From NCBI GenBank assembly GCA_903860995.1, contig CAIOSS010000779.1:1-5725 (forward strand): a DNA stretch of 5,725 nucleotides, read 5' to 3'. This document shows positions 1-5,725 of the stretch, piece after piece; position 1 is the stretch's first letter; each line of letters opens with the position of its first letter. The position numbers were made by a program, and so were the translations under genes. Under the pieces are notes generated by a model. That model made no database searches and had not been told where the DNA came from. It was given only the letters and a program-made list of their open reading frames with translations. This DNA is from an uncultured delta proteobacterium (GTDB lineage: Bacteria > Myxococcota_A > Polyangia > Polyangiales > Ga0077539).

Positions 1-538
1 CCACACCGCCGCGGCCGCCGATGGCGAGGCCGCCCGCCGCGCCGGGCGAGCCCGAGAGACCGCCGGTGCCCGCGGGGCCGCCGCTCGGCGAGCTCACGGA
101 GTACACGTCTCCGCTCGACCCCGAGGTCGGGGAGCCGGTCATCCCGCCGCCCGCGCCGGACGCGTTGTCGATGCAGTCGCCGTGCTCCCCGCCGGTGCCG
201 CCCGAGAGGTCGATGGTGCCCGAGACGGTCACCCCGCCGGTCGCGCGCAGGTCGAGCACCCCGGAGCCGCCCGCCGTCGCCGTCACCACCACCCCCGCCG
301 GGATGATGATCGTCGTGAAGTTGTGCACCCCCGGCGAAAGCGCCGTGTTGGTCACCGGCGCGAAGGCGCCCTCCGCCCCCGTCGACGGGAAGCGCGTGCA
401 CACGCCCCCCTGGCAGGTCTGCCCCGCGGCGCACACCGGCCCGCAGCCCCCGCCGCAGGTGGCGCGGGTGTCGACCTCGCAGCCGTCGGCCGCGTTGGCA
501 TTGCAGTCCGCGAAGTTGGGCAGGCACGCCACGAGCGA
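1..538 (-). CDS. Continuation of the Cys-rich lipoprotein in a shifted frame; Gly/Ser-rich C-terminal domain (partial at window edge)
   Basis: Read on the minus strand with codons starting at 538, 535 and so on, this stretch is open for 179 codons with no stop and runs off the left edge. It begins SLVACLPNFADCNANAADGC, then EVDT, a segment typical of myxobacterial Cys-rich proteins, followed by one more Cys cluster (about residues 28-47). Residues 60-110 alternate hydrophobic and small residues (for example NFTTIIIPAGVVVTATA and VTVSGTIDLSGG), as at the start of a parallel beta-helix or similar beta-rich domain. The rest is Gly/Ser/Pro-rich. It has no start codon with ribosome-binding site of its own, and it directly continues the repeat protein if one base is restored near 539-541. 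I therefore read it as the C-terminal part of the same gene, not as a separate one. Its biochemical role is unknown. Confidence 0.75.
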
Positions 539-3500
539 GACCGGCCCGCCACGCAGGCGCCCACCCCGTTGGCGTAGGTGCACGCCGTCCCGCACGCGCC
601 GCAGTTGGCCGTGTCGGTCTGCGTGTCACGGCACACCCCCGAGCAGTTGGTGAGCCCGGCGCCGCACGACACCACGCAGGCCCCCGCGCTGCACACCTGC
701 CCCGACGGACACTGCCGCACGCAGGCCCCGCAGTTCGCGGTGTCGGTGTTGAGGTCGCGGCACACGCCCGAGCAGTTGGTGAGCCCGGCGCTGCACGACA
801 CCACGCAGCCGCCCCCGCTGCACACCTGCCCCGCCGGGCACACCCGGCCGCAGAGGCCGCAGTGGTTGCGGTCGTTGACGAGGTCGCGGCACACGCCCGA
901 GCACGCCGTCTGGCCCGTCTGGCAGCTCACCACGCACACGCCCGCGGTGCACACCGTGCCCGCCGCGCAGGCGTTGCCGCAGCGGCCGCAGTGGGCGTTG
1001 TCGGTCAGGGTGTCGCGGCACACGCCCGAGCACGCCGTCTGGGACGGCGGGCAGGAGAGGATGCAGACGCCCGCGGTGCACAGCGTGCCGGCGGCGCAGA
1101 CCGTCCCGCAGCGGCCGCAGTGGTTGTTGTCCGTCTGCGTGTCGCGGCACGAGCCCGAGCACTCCACCTGCCCCGGCGGGCAGGTGACCACGCACGCGCC
1201 CGCCGTGCAGATGCGCCCCGAGGCGCAGACCGTGCCGCACCCGCCGCAGTTGGACGTGTCCGAGCCGAGGTCGCGGCACGAGCCCGAGCAGTTGGTGAGC
1301 CCCGCCGCGCACGAGACCGCGCAGGCCCCGGCGACGCAGAGCTGGCCCGCCGCGCAGGCACGCCCGCAGGCGCCGCAGTGGGCCGGGTCGGTGAGGAGGT
1401 CGCGGCAGGTGCCGGTGCAGTTGGTCTGCCCCGCCTGGCACGACACGCCGCACGAGCCCGACGCGCACACCTGCCCCGACGGGCACAGGTTGCTGCACCG
1501 GCCGCAGTGGGCGTTGTCCGAGGAGAGGTCGCGGCAGACGCCGCCGCACTCCACCGAGCCGCCGGGGCAGCTCACCACGCACGCGCCCGCCACGCAGCGG
1601 TTGCCCGCCGGGCACGCCCGGGCGCAGGCGCCACAGTTGTTCACGTCCGTCGAGAGGTCCCGGCAGACGCCCATGCAGTCGGTGGTGCCTCCGCCGCACG
1701 ACACCACGCACGCGCCGCGCGAGCAGAGCTGCCCCGCCGCGCAGGCCACGCCGCAGGCGCCGCAGTTGTTCACGTCGGTCTGCGTGTCACGGCAGGTGCC
1801 GTCGCAGTTGGCGAGGCCCGCGGCGCACGACACCACGCACAGGCCCGCGGAGCACACCTGCCCCGCGGCGCAGCGCAGCCCGCAGCGCCCGCAGTGGCCC
1901 GTGTCCGTGGCGAGGTCGCGGCACACCCCGTCGCAGTTGCTGAGCGGCGCGCCGCAGGACACCCGGCACGCCCCGCCGGAGCACACCTGCCCCGCCGGAC
2001 ACACCGTCCCGCACGCGCCGCAGTTGTTGAGGTCCGTGGTCGTGTCGCGGCACACGCCGCCGCAGTTGGTGGTGCCCGACGCGCAGCTCACCATGCACGA
2101 CCCGCTCGCGCACACCGTCCCGGCCGGGCAGGCCGTCCCGCACGCCCCGCAGTGGTTGAGGTCGGTGTCCGTGTCGCGGCACACGCCGCCGCAGTTGGTG
2201 AGCCCGGCCGCGCACGACACCCGGCACATGCCCATCGAGCACACCTGGCCGGCGGCGCACGATCGGCCGCACGCGCCGCAGTGGCTGTTGTCGGTCTGCG
2301 TGTCGCGGCACACCCCCGAGCAGTTGGTGAGCCCGCCGCCGCAGGTCACCACGCACGCGCCGCGGGAGCAGAGCTGACCCGCCGGGCACACCGTGCCGCA
2401 CGCGCCGCAGTGGACGTTGTCGCTCTGGAGATCGCGGCAGACGCCGTCGCAGTTGTCGAGCCCGGCGCCGCACGAGACGACGCAGCCGCCCATCGAGCAG
2501 ACCTGCCCCGCGGGGCACGACCGCCCGCAGGCGCCGCAGTGGTTGAGGTCGGTGTTGAGGTCGCGGCAGGTGCCCGTGCAGTTACTCAGCCCCGATCCGC
2601 AGGTGACCTCGCAGCGCCCGCGAGAGCAGAGCTGACCGGCCGGGCACGCCGTGCCGCACGCGCCGCAGTGGGCGTTGTCGGTCTGCGTGTCGCGGCAGGC
2701 GCCCGAGCAGTTGGTCAGCCCGGAGCCGCACGACACCAGGCACGCGCCGTCCTCGCAGCTCTCCCCGGTGGCGCAGCGCACCCCGCACGCGCCGCAGTGG
2801 GTGCGGTCGCTCGCGAGGTCGCGGCAGGCGCCCGAGCAGTCGGTGAACCCGACGCCGCAGGTGGTGCTGCAGCGCCCGCGCAGGCACACCTGCCCGAAGG
2901 TGCACGCCGTGCCGCAGGCCCCGCAGTTGCGCGGGTCGGCCGTGACGTCGGTGCACACCTCGGGCTCCACGGGCGCGCCGCCGCTGTCGCCCGCGTCGGC
3001 CACGCCGGCGTCCCCCGCCGCGCGCACGGGGCACGCCTGGAGCAGCTCCGCGCAGCTCAGACGGCAGCGCCCGGCGGCGCACGCGTAGCCGTCGGGGCAC
3101 GCCGACCCGCAGGCGCCGCAGTTGGACCGGTCGCTCATCAGCTCGGCGCAGTAGCGCAGGCTCCCGCCGTCGGCCGCCGCGGGGCGGGTGCACTCCGTCG
3201 TCCCGCTGCCGCACATGAACGTGCACATCCCGCCCGAGCAGACCTCGTCCCGGCCGCAGGCGCGCCCGCACTCGCCGCAGTTGCGCGAGTCGGTCTGCAC
3301 CCGCGCGCAGGTGCTCCCGGCGTCGCCGGCGCTGCACAGCCGCTCGTCGCGGGCGCAGTTCGGCACGCAGCCGCCGTTCTGGCAGACCTCCCCGGCGCCG
3401 CAGCGCCGGCCGCACGCCCCGCAGTGGGCCTCGTCGGCCTGGGTGCTCACGCAGCGATCGACGCAGTAGGTCTGCCCCGCGCCGCACGAGGCGTCGGGTG

Positions 3501-3654
3501 CGTCCATGGGGCCCGCGTCGACGGCCCCCGCGTCGGCGGCCCCCGAGTCGGCAGGACCGCCGACGACCGAGAGCCCGGTACAGCCCCCGAGCACGGCGAA
3601 CTGGAGCGCCACGACGAAGAGCCAGCGGCAGGAGAGTGAAGCAGGGTTGCCCAT
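352..3654 (-). CDS. Giant Cys-rich tandem-repeat lipoprotein (N-terminal frame, frameshifted near its 3' end)
   Basis: Function unknown; likely an exported, lipid-anchored surface protein. The ATG at 3654 gives a signal peptide with a hydrophobic core and a lipobox ending LGGC (Cys25). A TTG start at 3690 is possible, but neither start has a clear Shine-Dalgarno. An Asp/Ala/Gly linker (residues 26-56) leads into three irregular Cys units (57-243), the third holding an Asp/Ala/Gly insert. Residues 244-1017 are 18 regular 43-residue units with a CRD motif and N/H-CGxCG, followed by a partial unit. Sense coding is convincing only to about 541 (1038 codons). From there to the stop at 352 the frame is Arg/Pro/Ala-rich without the Cys pattern and looks like a shadow; the real continuation is at 1-538. 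The unit resembles Cys-rich repeats common in Myxococcota, some of which match the Stig1-like pattern or are misannotated as tryptophan synthase alpha chain (recalled, not searched). The kinase gene lies 55 bp upstream in the same direction. Confidence 0.85.
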   Translation of the reverse strand: MGNPASLSCRWLFVVALQFAVLGGCTGLSVVGGPADSGAADAGAVDAGPMDAPDASCGAGQTYCVDRCVSTQADEAHCGACGRRCGAGEVCQNGGCVPNCARDERLCSAGDAGSTCARVQTDSRNCGECGRACGRDEVCSGGMCTFMCGSGTTECTRPAAADGGSLRYCAELMSDRSNCGACGSACPDGYACAAGRCRLSCAELLQACPVRAAGDAGVADAGDSGGAPVEPEVCTDVTADPRNCGACGTACTFGQVCLRGRCSTTCGVGFTDCSGACRDLASDRTHCGACGVRCATGESCEDGACLVSCGSGLTNCSGACRDTQTDNAHCGACGTACPAGQLCSRGRCEVTCGSGLSNCTGTCRDLNTDLNHCGACGRSCPAGQVCSMGGCVVSCGAGLDNCDGVCRDLQSDNVHCGACGTVCPAGQLCSRGACVVTCGGGLTNCSGVCRDTQTDNSHCGACGRSCAAGQVCSMGMCRVSCAAGLTNCGGVCRDTDTDLNHCGACGTACPAGTVCASGSCMVSCASGTTNCGGVCRDTTTDLNNCGACGTVCPAGQVCSGGACRVSCGAPLSNCDGVCRDLATDTGHCGRCGLRCAAGQVCSAGLCVVSCAAGLANCDGTCRDTQTDVNNCGACGVACAAGQLCSRGACVVSCGGGTTDCMGVCRDLSTDVNNCGACARACPAGNRCVAGACVVSCPGGSVECGGVCRDLSSDNAHCGRCSNLCPSGQVCASGSCGVSCQAGQTNCTGTCRDLLTDPAHCGACGRACAAGQLCVAGACAVSCAAGLTNCSGSCRDLGSDTSNCGGCGTVCASGRICTAGACVVTCPPGQVECSGSCRDTQTDNNHCGRCGTVCAAGTLCTAGVCILSCPPSQTACSGVCRDTLTDNAHCGRCGNACAAGTVCTAGVCVVSCQTGQTACSGVCRDLVNDRNHCGLCGRVCPAGQVCSGGGCVVSCSAGLTNCSGVCRDLNTDTANCGACVRQCPSGQVCSAGACVVSCGAGLTNCSGVCRDTQTDTANCGACGTACTYANGVGACVAGRSRSWRACPTSRTAMPTRPTAARSTPAPPAAGAAGRCAPRGRPARGACARASRRRGRRAPSRR
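538..543 (-). other. Probable single-base frameshift in the Cys-rich lipoprotein gene
   Basis: Minus-strand codons run ...GTG GCG GGC CGG, then TC, then TCG CTC GTG GCG TGC in the new frame. Restoring one base, for example G to make TGC, gives ...CVAGRCSLVAC. This adds the Cys expected at that spacing and joins the repeat array to the DGCEVDT segment. No classical heptameric slippery site is visible here. Confidence 0.72.
604..2925 (-). repeat. Array of 18 tandem 129-bp coding repeats (43 residues, 8 Cys each)
   Basis: The first Cys codon of each unit recurs every 129 bases. The motif gcag on the plus strand lies at 2923, 2794 and so on down to 601, exactly 18 periods with no insertion or deletion. 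Cys spacing within a unit is C-x2-C-x3-C-x5-C-x4-C-x3-C-x6-C-x3-C-x9 to the next unit. I checked that every unit keeps all eight, so 144 Cys in total. Between these, CRDxxxD and N/H-CGxCG are the best conserved stretches. Units differ at many positions, though some segments are almost identical between distant units. The pattern suggests a rod of small disulfide-bonded modules formed in the periplasm or outside the cell (inference). Confidence 0.95.
3580..3654 (-). other. Lipoprotein signal peptide with lipobox (residues 1-25)
   Basis: Residues 1-25 have a short n-region with one Arg (R10), a hydrophobic core (residues 11-22, WLFVVALQFAVL) and the lipobox L-G-G-C with Cys25 as the predicted lipidated residue. 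Thr is at +2, so there is no Asp inner-membrane retention signal of the E. coli type. The following stretch is rich in Asp, Ala and Gly, the flexible tether commonly seen in myxobacterial lipoproteins. The signal peptide also argues that the true start is at or near 3654. Confidence 0.82.
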
Positions 3655-3709
3655 CGCCCGATGGCAACGCGTCCACCCCCCCGGCGTCAATGGTCTGCCG
3701 CAGGGACGA

Positions 3710-4753
3710 TCAGTCAGCCACCAGGGGCCAGTGGAACCACGCCCCGAAGACCTCCCCCCGCAGCGTGGCGCCGACGTAGCCCCCGTCGACGCAGTCGTCG
3801 GGCTCGTCGAGTCCGTAGGCGTTGCCCACCATGTCCGCGCAGATGCGCAGCCCGAGGCCCGACCCGGTGGTCGAGTAGCCCCCGACGAAGAGCCCGCCGA
3901 GGTCGTCGCCGAAGCGCCCTCGCAGCGCCTCGGCCTCGGTCCGCCCCACCCGGTTGGCGACCCCCACCCGCAGGCTCGCGGGCGACTCCGCGGGCACCGC
4001 CGAGAGCACCACGTGCACGGCCCCGTCGCGCGCGTGCCGCAGCGCGTTGTTGATCAGGTTGTAGAGCACCCGGTCGAGGGCCGTGAACTCGATGCAGCTC
4101 TCGCAGACGCAGCCGTCGAAGGCCTGGTCGAGACGCACGCGCCCCTCCCGCACCCCGGCCTCCCCCGCCACGGGCACCCTCGCCCCGGACCACTTCTCCA
4201 CCAGCAGCTGCACGTCGTGCCGCTTGAGCGACCGGTCGCGGTCGCGCCGCGCGTCGTCGAGCTCGAGCAGCGCCCCCCGCATGATCTTCCGGTGGTCGCG
4301 CACCCGGAAGTGCACCCGCAAGAGGTCTTCCGGCCGGCTCCTCCCGGCCTCGACGGACTGCAACATCATCAGGAGCCCGGAGAGGGGCCCGCCGCGCACG
4401 TCGTGGGCCACCTTCGCCAGCAGCCCGTCCGCCGCAAGCGCCGCCGTCGCCCGACCGAAGCCCTGCATCGCCCTCACCTGGTCCCCCACCGGGTGCGCCG
4501 CCAGGTGCGATTGCAGCTGCTGCGCGCGCGCGACCGGGTGTTCCCCCAGCGCCCCGGCGAGGGCCTCGATGGCATACAGCCACTCGTAAAGACCCCGCGC
4601 GAGGCGCTGATCTTCCGGGGCCATGGTCGACAGCGGCGCGGTGAGGGCCTCGCCCCGGAAGCGATCGACCCGGTGGTTGACCACATCCGAGGGCACCCGC
4701 CCGGCGAGCAGACCGTCGTCCCAGATCGGTGACAGCACTTCACGTTCTTCCAT
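3710..4753 (-). CDS. Soluble histidine-kinase-like protein with degenerate G1 box and CxCxxC cluster
   Basis: This 347-residue protein is predicted to be a sensor kinase that autophosphorylates a His and passes the phosphate to a response regulator not present in this window. The N-terminal 100 residues are mostly helical-looking, with no membrane segment and no sensor domain I recognise. The H-box is AKVAHDVRGGPLSGL with His117. The N-box is NLINNALRHA (232-241). The G2 box is GSGLGL (297-302), and FHWP near the C-terminus ends the ATPase fold. The G1 box is degenerate: VANRVG (265-270) stands where DxGxG is expected, with Asn267 in place of the Asp that contacts adenine. CVCESC (215-220) is an unusual three-Cys cluster just before the N-box. 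A GTG at 4756 is an equal or better start, since GGAG at 4766-4769 lies 9 bases from it and 12 from the ATG. It could be a catalytically altered kinase. Confidence 0.85.
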   Translation of the reverse strand: MEEREVLSPIWDDGLLAGRVPSDVVNHRVDRFRGEALTAPLSTMAPEDQRLARGLYEWLYAIEALAGALGEHPVARAQQLQSHLAAHPVGDQVRAMQGFGRATAALAADGLLAKVAHDVRGGPLSGLLMMLQSVEAGRSRPEDLLRVHFRVRDHRKIMRGALLELDDARRDRDRSLKRHDVQLLVEKWSGARVPVAGEAGVREGRVRLDQAFDGCVCESCIEFTALDRVLYNLINNALRHARDGAVHVVLSAVPAESPASLRVGVANRVGRTEAEALRGRFGDDLGGLFVGGYSTTGSGLGLRICADMVGNAYGLDEPDDCVDGGYVGATLRGEVFGAWFHWPLVAD

Positions 4754-4864
4754 CACGTCATCTGTCTCCAGCGGGCGCACTCTATCCTCGCGCCAGTCCC
4801 GTTGAAGCGCCGTCCCCCATTTCGTGACCCAAGGATCCCCCCGCGGTCCCGATCGGAGCTTGTC
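4754..4864. promoter_or_regulatory. Divergent intergenic region between kinase and sigma-factor genes
   Basis: These 111 bases separate the two divergent start codons and must contain, or lie close to, the promoters of both genes. I see no convincing -35/-10 pair on either strand. The best minus-strand candidate is TTCAAC, then 16 bases, then TAGAGT, which is weak. A short GGCGC/GCGCC inverted repeat (4774-4778 and 4790-4794) is no better than chance in such G+C-rich DNA. The location is supported by gene orientation only. Confidence 0.5.
4855..4858 (+). promoter_or_regulatory. Shine-Dalgarno GGAG of the sigma-factor gene
   Basis: GGAG lies 6 bases upstream of the ATG at 4865 and decides the start. 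The longer alternative from a TTG at 4802 adds 21 residues that are Arg/Pro-rich and unlike the family, and no comparable site precedes it. Confidence 0.75.
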
Positions 4865-5596
4865 ATGGTCGCTTCCCGTCGCCCGCGCCTGACCCCCGCC
4901 CGCGCGCTCCCCGTGGCGCCCGGTCCCCCGCCAGTGCCCACCGACGCGCTCGTGCGCGCCGCCCGGGAGGGGCACCCCCGCGCCTTCCAGGAGCTCGTCC
5001 GTCGCTTCCGGCCCCGCATCCGGGCCCTGGCGCTGCACCTCACGGCCAACCACTCCGACGCCGACGACGTCACCCAGGACGTCTTTCTCCGCGCCTGGGA
5101 GCAGCTCCGCACCTTCGAGGGCCGCAGCGCCTTCTTCACGTGGCTCTACCGCATCGCCGTCAACCGCGCCCTCCAGGTGCGCGCCCGGGCCGCCAGCCGC
5201 CCGATGATCGACCCCGACGACCCCCGGGTCACCCTCGCCGTGGCCGCCGACAGCGCCCTGCACCCCCACCACGCCATCGAGCTCCGCGAGCGCTACGGCC
5301 AGCTCCTGTGGGCCTTCGACCAGCTCTCGCCGCTGCTGCGCACCACCGTCGCGCTCACCACCCTCCAGGGATTGAGCCACCCCGAGGCCGCCGCGGTGCT
5401 CAACTGCCCCGAGGGAACCATCGCCTGGCGCATGCACGAAGCCCGCGCGAAGCTGCGCGACGCCCTGGCCCGCTGCAACGCCTCCGCCCTCGACGCCGTC
5501 GAGGCCCCGCGCCGCCGGGCCCGCGGCGAGAAGCCCGACCGCGACCCCACCACCCTCTCCCTGGCCTGGGCGCTCGCCGCGGCCTTCCAGGGCTGA
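4865..5596 (+). CDS. ECF-type RNA polymerase sigma factor (sigma-70 family)
   Basis: This 243-residue protein directs RNA polymerase to its own promoter set. After a Pro/Arg-rich leader (1-27), region 2 spans about 28-105. DADDVTQDVFLRAW (65-78) is the core-binding helix, and FEGRSAFFTWLYRIAVNRAL (84-103) carries the -10 recognition part. A linker (106-138) leads to region 4 (139-201), whose helix-turn-helix GLSHPEAAAVLNCPEGTIAW (169-188) continues RMHEARAKLR. There is no region 1 or 3, which places it in the ECF group, closest in look to RpoE-like members. Trp188 in the recognition helix differs from the usual Ser/Arg (for example TVRSRLHRAR). A low-complexity tail of about 42 residues follows region 4. 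No anti-sigma gene is seen downstream, where the window ends 129 bases later. The neighbouring kinase gene is divergent, so joint control is possible but unproven. Target genes cannot be read from this window. Confidence 0.93.
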   Translation: MVASRRPRLTPARALPVAPGPPPVPTDALVRAAREGHPRAFQELVRRFRPRIRALALHLTANHSDADDVTQDVFLRAWEQLRTFEGRSAFFTWLYRIAVNRALQVRARAASRPMIDPDDPRVTLAVAADSALHPHHAIELRERYGQLLWAFDQLSPLLRTTVALTTLQGLSHPEAAAVLNCPEGTIAWRMHEARAKLRDALARCNASALDAVEAPRRRARGEKPDRDPTTLSLAWALAAAFQG

Positions 5597-5725
5597 AGCA
5601 TCACCCCACTCGTGGGGGCGGGGCCGGAGGTGGGGGCTCGCGTACCAATCCCACTCGACCACCGCGCTAGAGCGGTGGCCCGATGGGTCGGGTACACACC
5701 TTCGTGAGACCTCACCCCCAGCCCC
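5597..5725. other. Non-coding stretch after the sigma-factor gene with a cluster of inverted repeats
   Basis: I find no gene here on either strand. Perfect inverted repeats are CCCCA/TGGGG (5604-5608, 5613-5617), CCACCGC/GCGGTGG (5659-5665, 5672-5678, loop of 6), CCCGA/TCGGG (5679-5683, 5688-5692, loop of 4), GTACC/GGTAC (5642-5646, 5691-5695) and GTGAG/CTCAC (5704-5708, 5711-5715). Some are mutually exclusive. The 7-bp hairpin at 5659-5678 is the strongest and could end transcription of the sigma gene, but no U-run follows it. A structured leader of a gene to the right, or a protein-binding site, is equally open. Confidence 0.45.

Noticed and set aside
578..2377. Long plus-strand open frame (599 codons) with its own 43-residue periodicity
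   Set aside because: It is antisense to the Cys-rich array. Because 129 is divisible by 3, an antisense frame free of stops in one unit stays open in all. The Cys conservation and spacing make sense only on the minus strand.
604..2925. CRISPR array or non-coding satellite
   Set aside because: The period is 129 bp, there are no unique spacers between short identical repeats, and the units are coding with conserved Cys codons.
862..3639. Very long plus-strand open frame (925 codons), Ala/Arg-rich
   Set aside because: It is another composition-driven shadow of the same array: low-complexity Ala/Arg/Val, no domain, no ribosome-binding site, and it overlaps the lipoprotein signal peptide on the other strand.
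3655..3709. Terminator or promoter between the kinase stop and the lipoprotein start
   Set aside because: I see no stable hairpin with a U-run and no -35/-10 pair. The TTGACG at 3690 on the minus strand has no -10 partner at a suitable distance.
4754..5662. N-terminal extension of the kinase frame upstream of 4753
   Set aside because: The extra 300 residues are Gly/Ala/Arg-rich and antisense to the clear sigma-factor gene. Kinase-like sequence starts only after Met at 4753, which is preceded by GGAG.
5629..5725. A tRNA gene (possible GGGGGCT/AGCCCC acceptor-like pairing spanning about 95 bases, and a D-arm-like stretch on the minus strand)
   Set aside because: No T-loop of the TTCRA type at the right distance on either strand, the T-stem does not pair, and no 7-base anticodon loop fits the strong hairpin.

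Overview
The window is very G+C-rich and carries three recognisable genes plus two short non-coding stretches. Base composition, the Asp/Ala/Gly lipoprotein linker and the long tandem Cys-rich repeat protein are typical of Myxococcota (Sandaracinaceae or Polyangiales-like). This assignment is inferred from style; there is no marker gene here.

Positions 1-3654 (minus strand) hold one giant gene for a secreted, probably lipid-anchored, Cys-rich repeat protein. In order it has a lipoprotein signal peptide (Cys25), an Asp/Ala/Gly linker, three irregular Cys-rich units, an array of 18 units of exactly 43 residues (129 bp) with 8 Cys each, a partial last unit, and then a Gly/Ser-rich, beta-rich region running off the left edge. 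The reading frame breaks near 539-541. The obvious continuation (a DGCEVDT-type segment, then the Gly-rich domain) lies in another minus-strand frame at 1-538. One missing base explains this, either as a sequencing error or as a real disruption.

Positions 3710-4753 (minus strand, 55 bp upstream of the lipoprotein gene and in the same direction) encode a soluble histidine-kinase-like protein. It has an H-box, an N-box and a G2 box, but a degenerate G1 box and a CxCxxC cluster beside the ATP-binding lid region. Positions 4865-5596 (plus strand, divergent across a 111-bp gap) encode an ECF-type RNA polymerase sigma factor with clear sigma-2 and sigma-4 regions and a good Shine-Dalgarno sequence. 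The last 129 bp contain a cluster of inverted repeats and no gene.

Kinase and lipoprotein could be co-transcribed, and the sigma factor could share control with them through the divergent region. No sequence evidence proves a functional link. The most unusual items are the indel-free Cys-rich array, the frameshift at its end, and the atypical kinase. I do not see a defence system, mobile element, CRISPR array or RNA gene.
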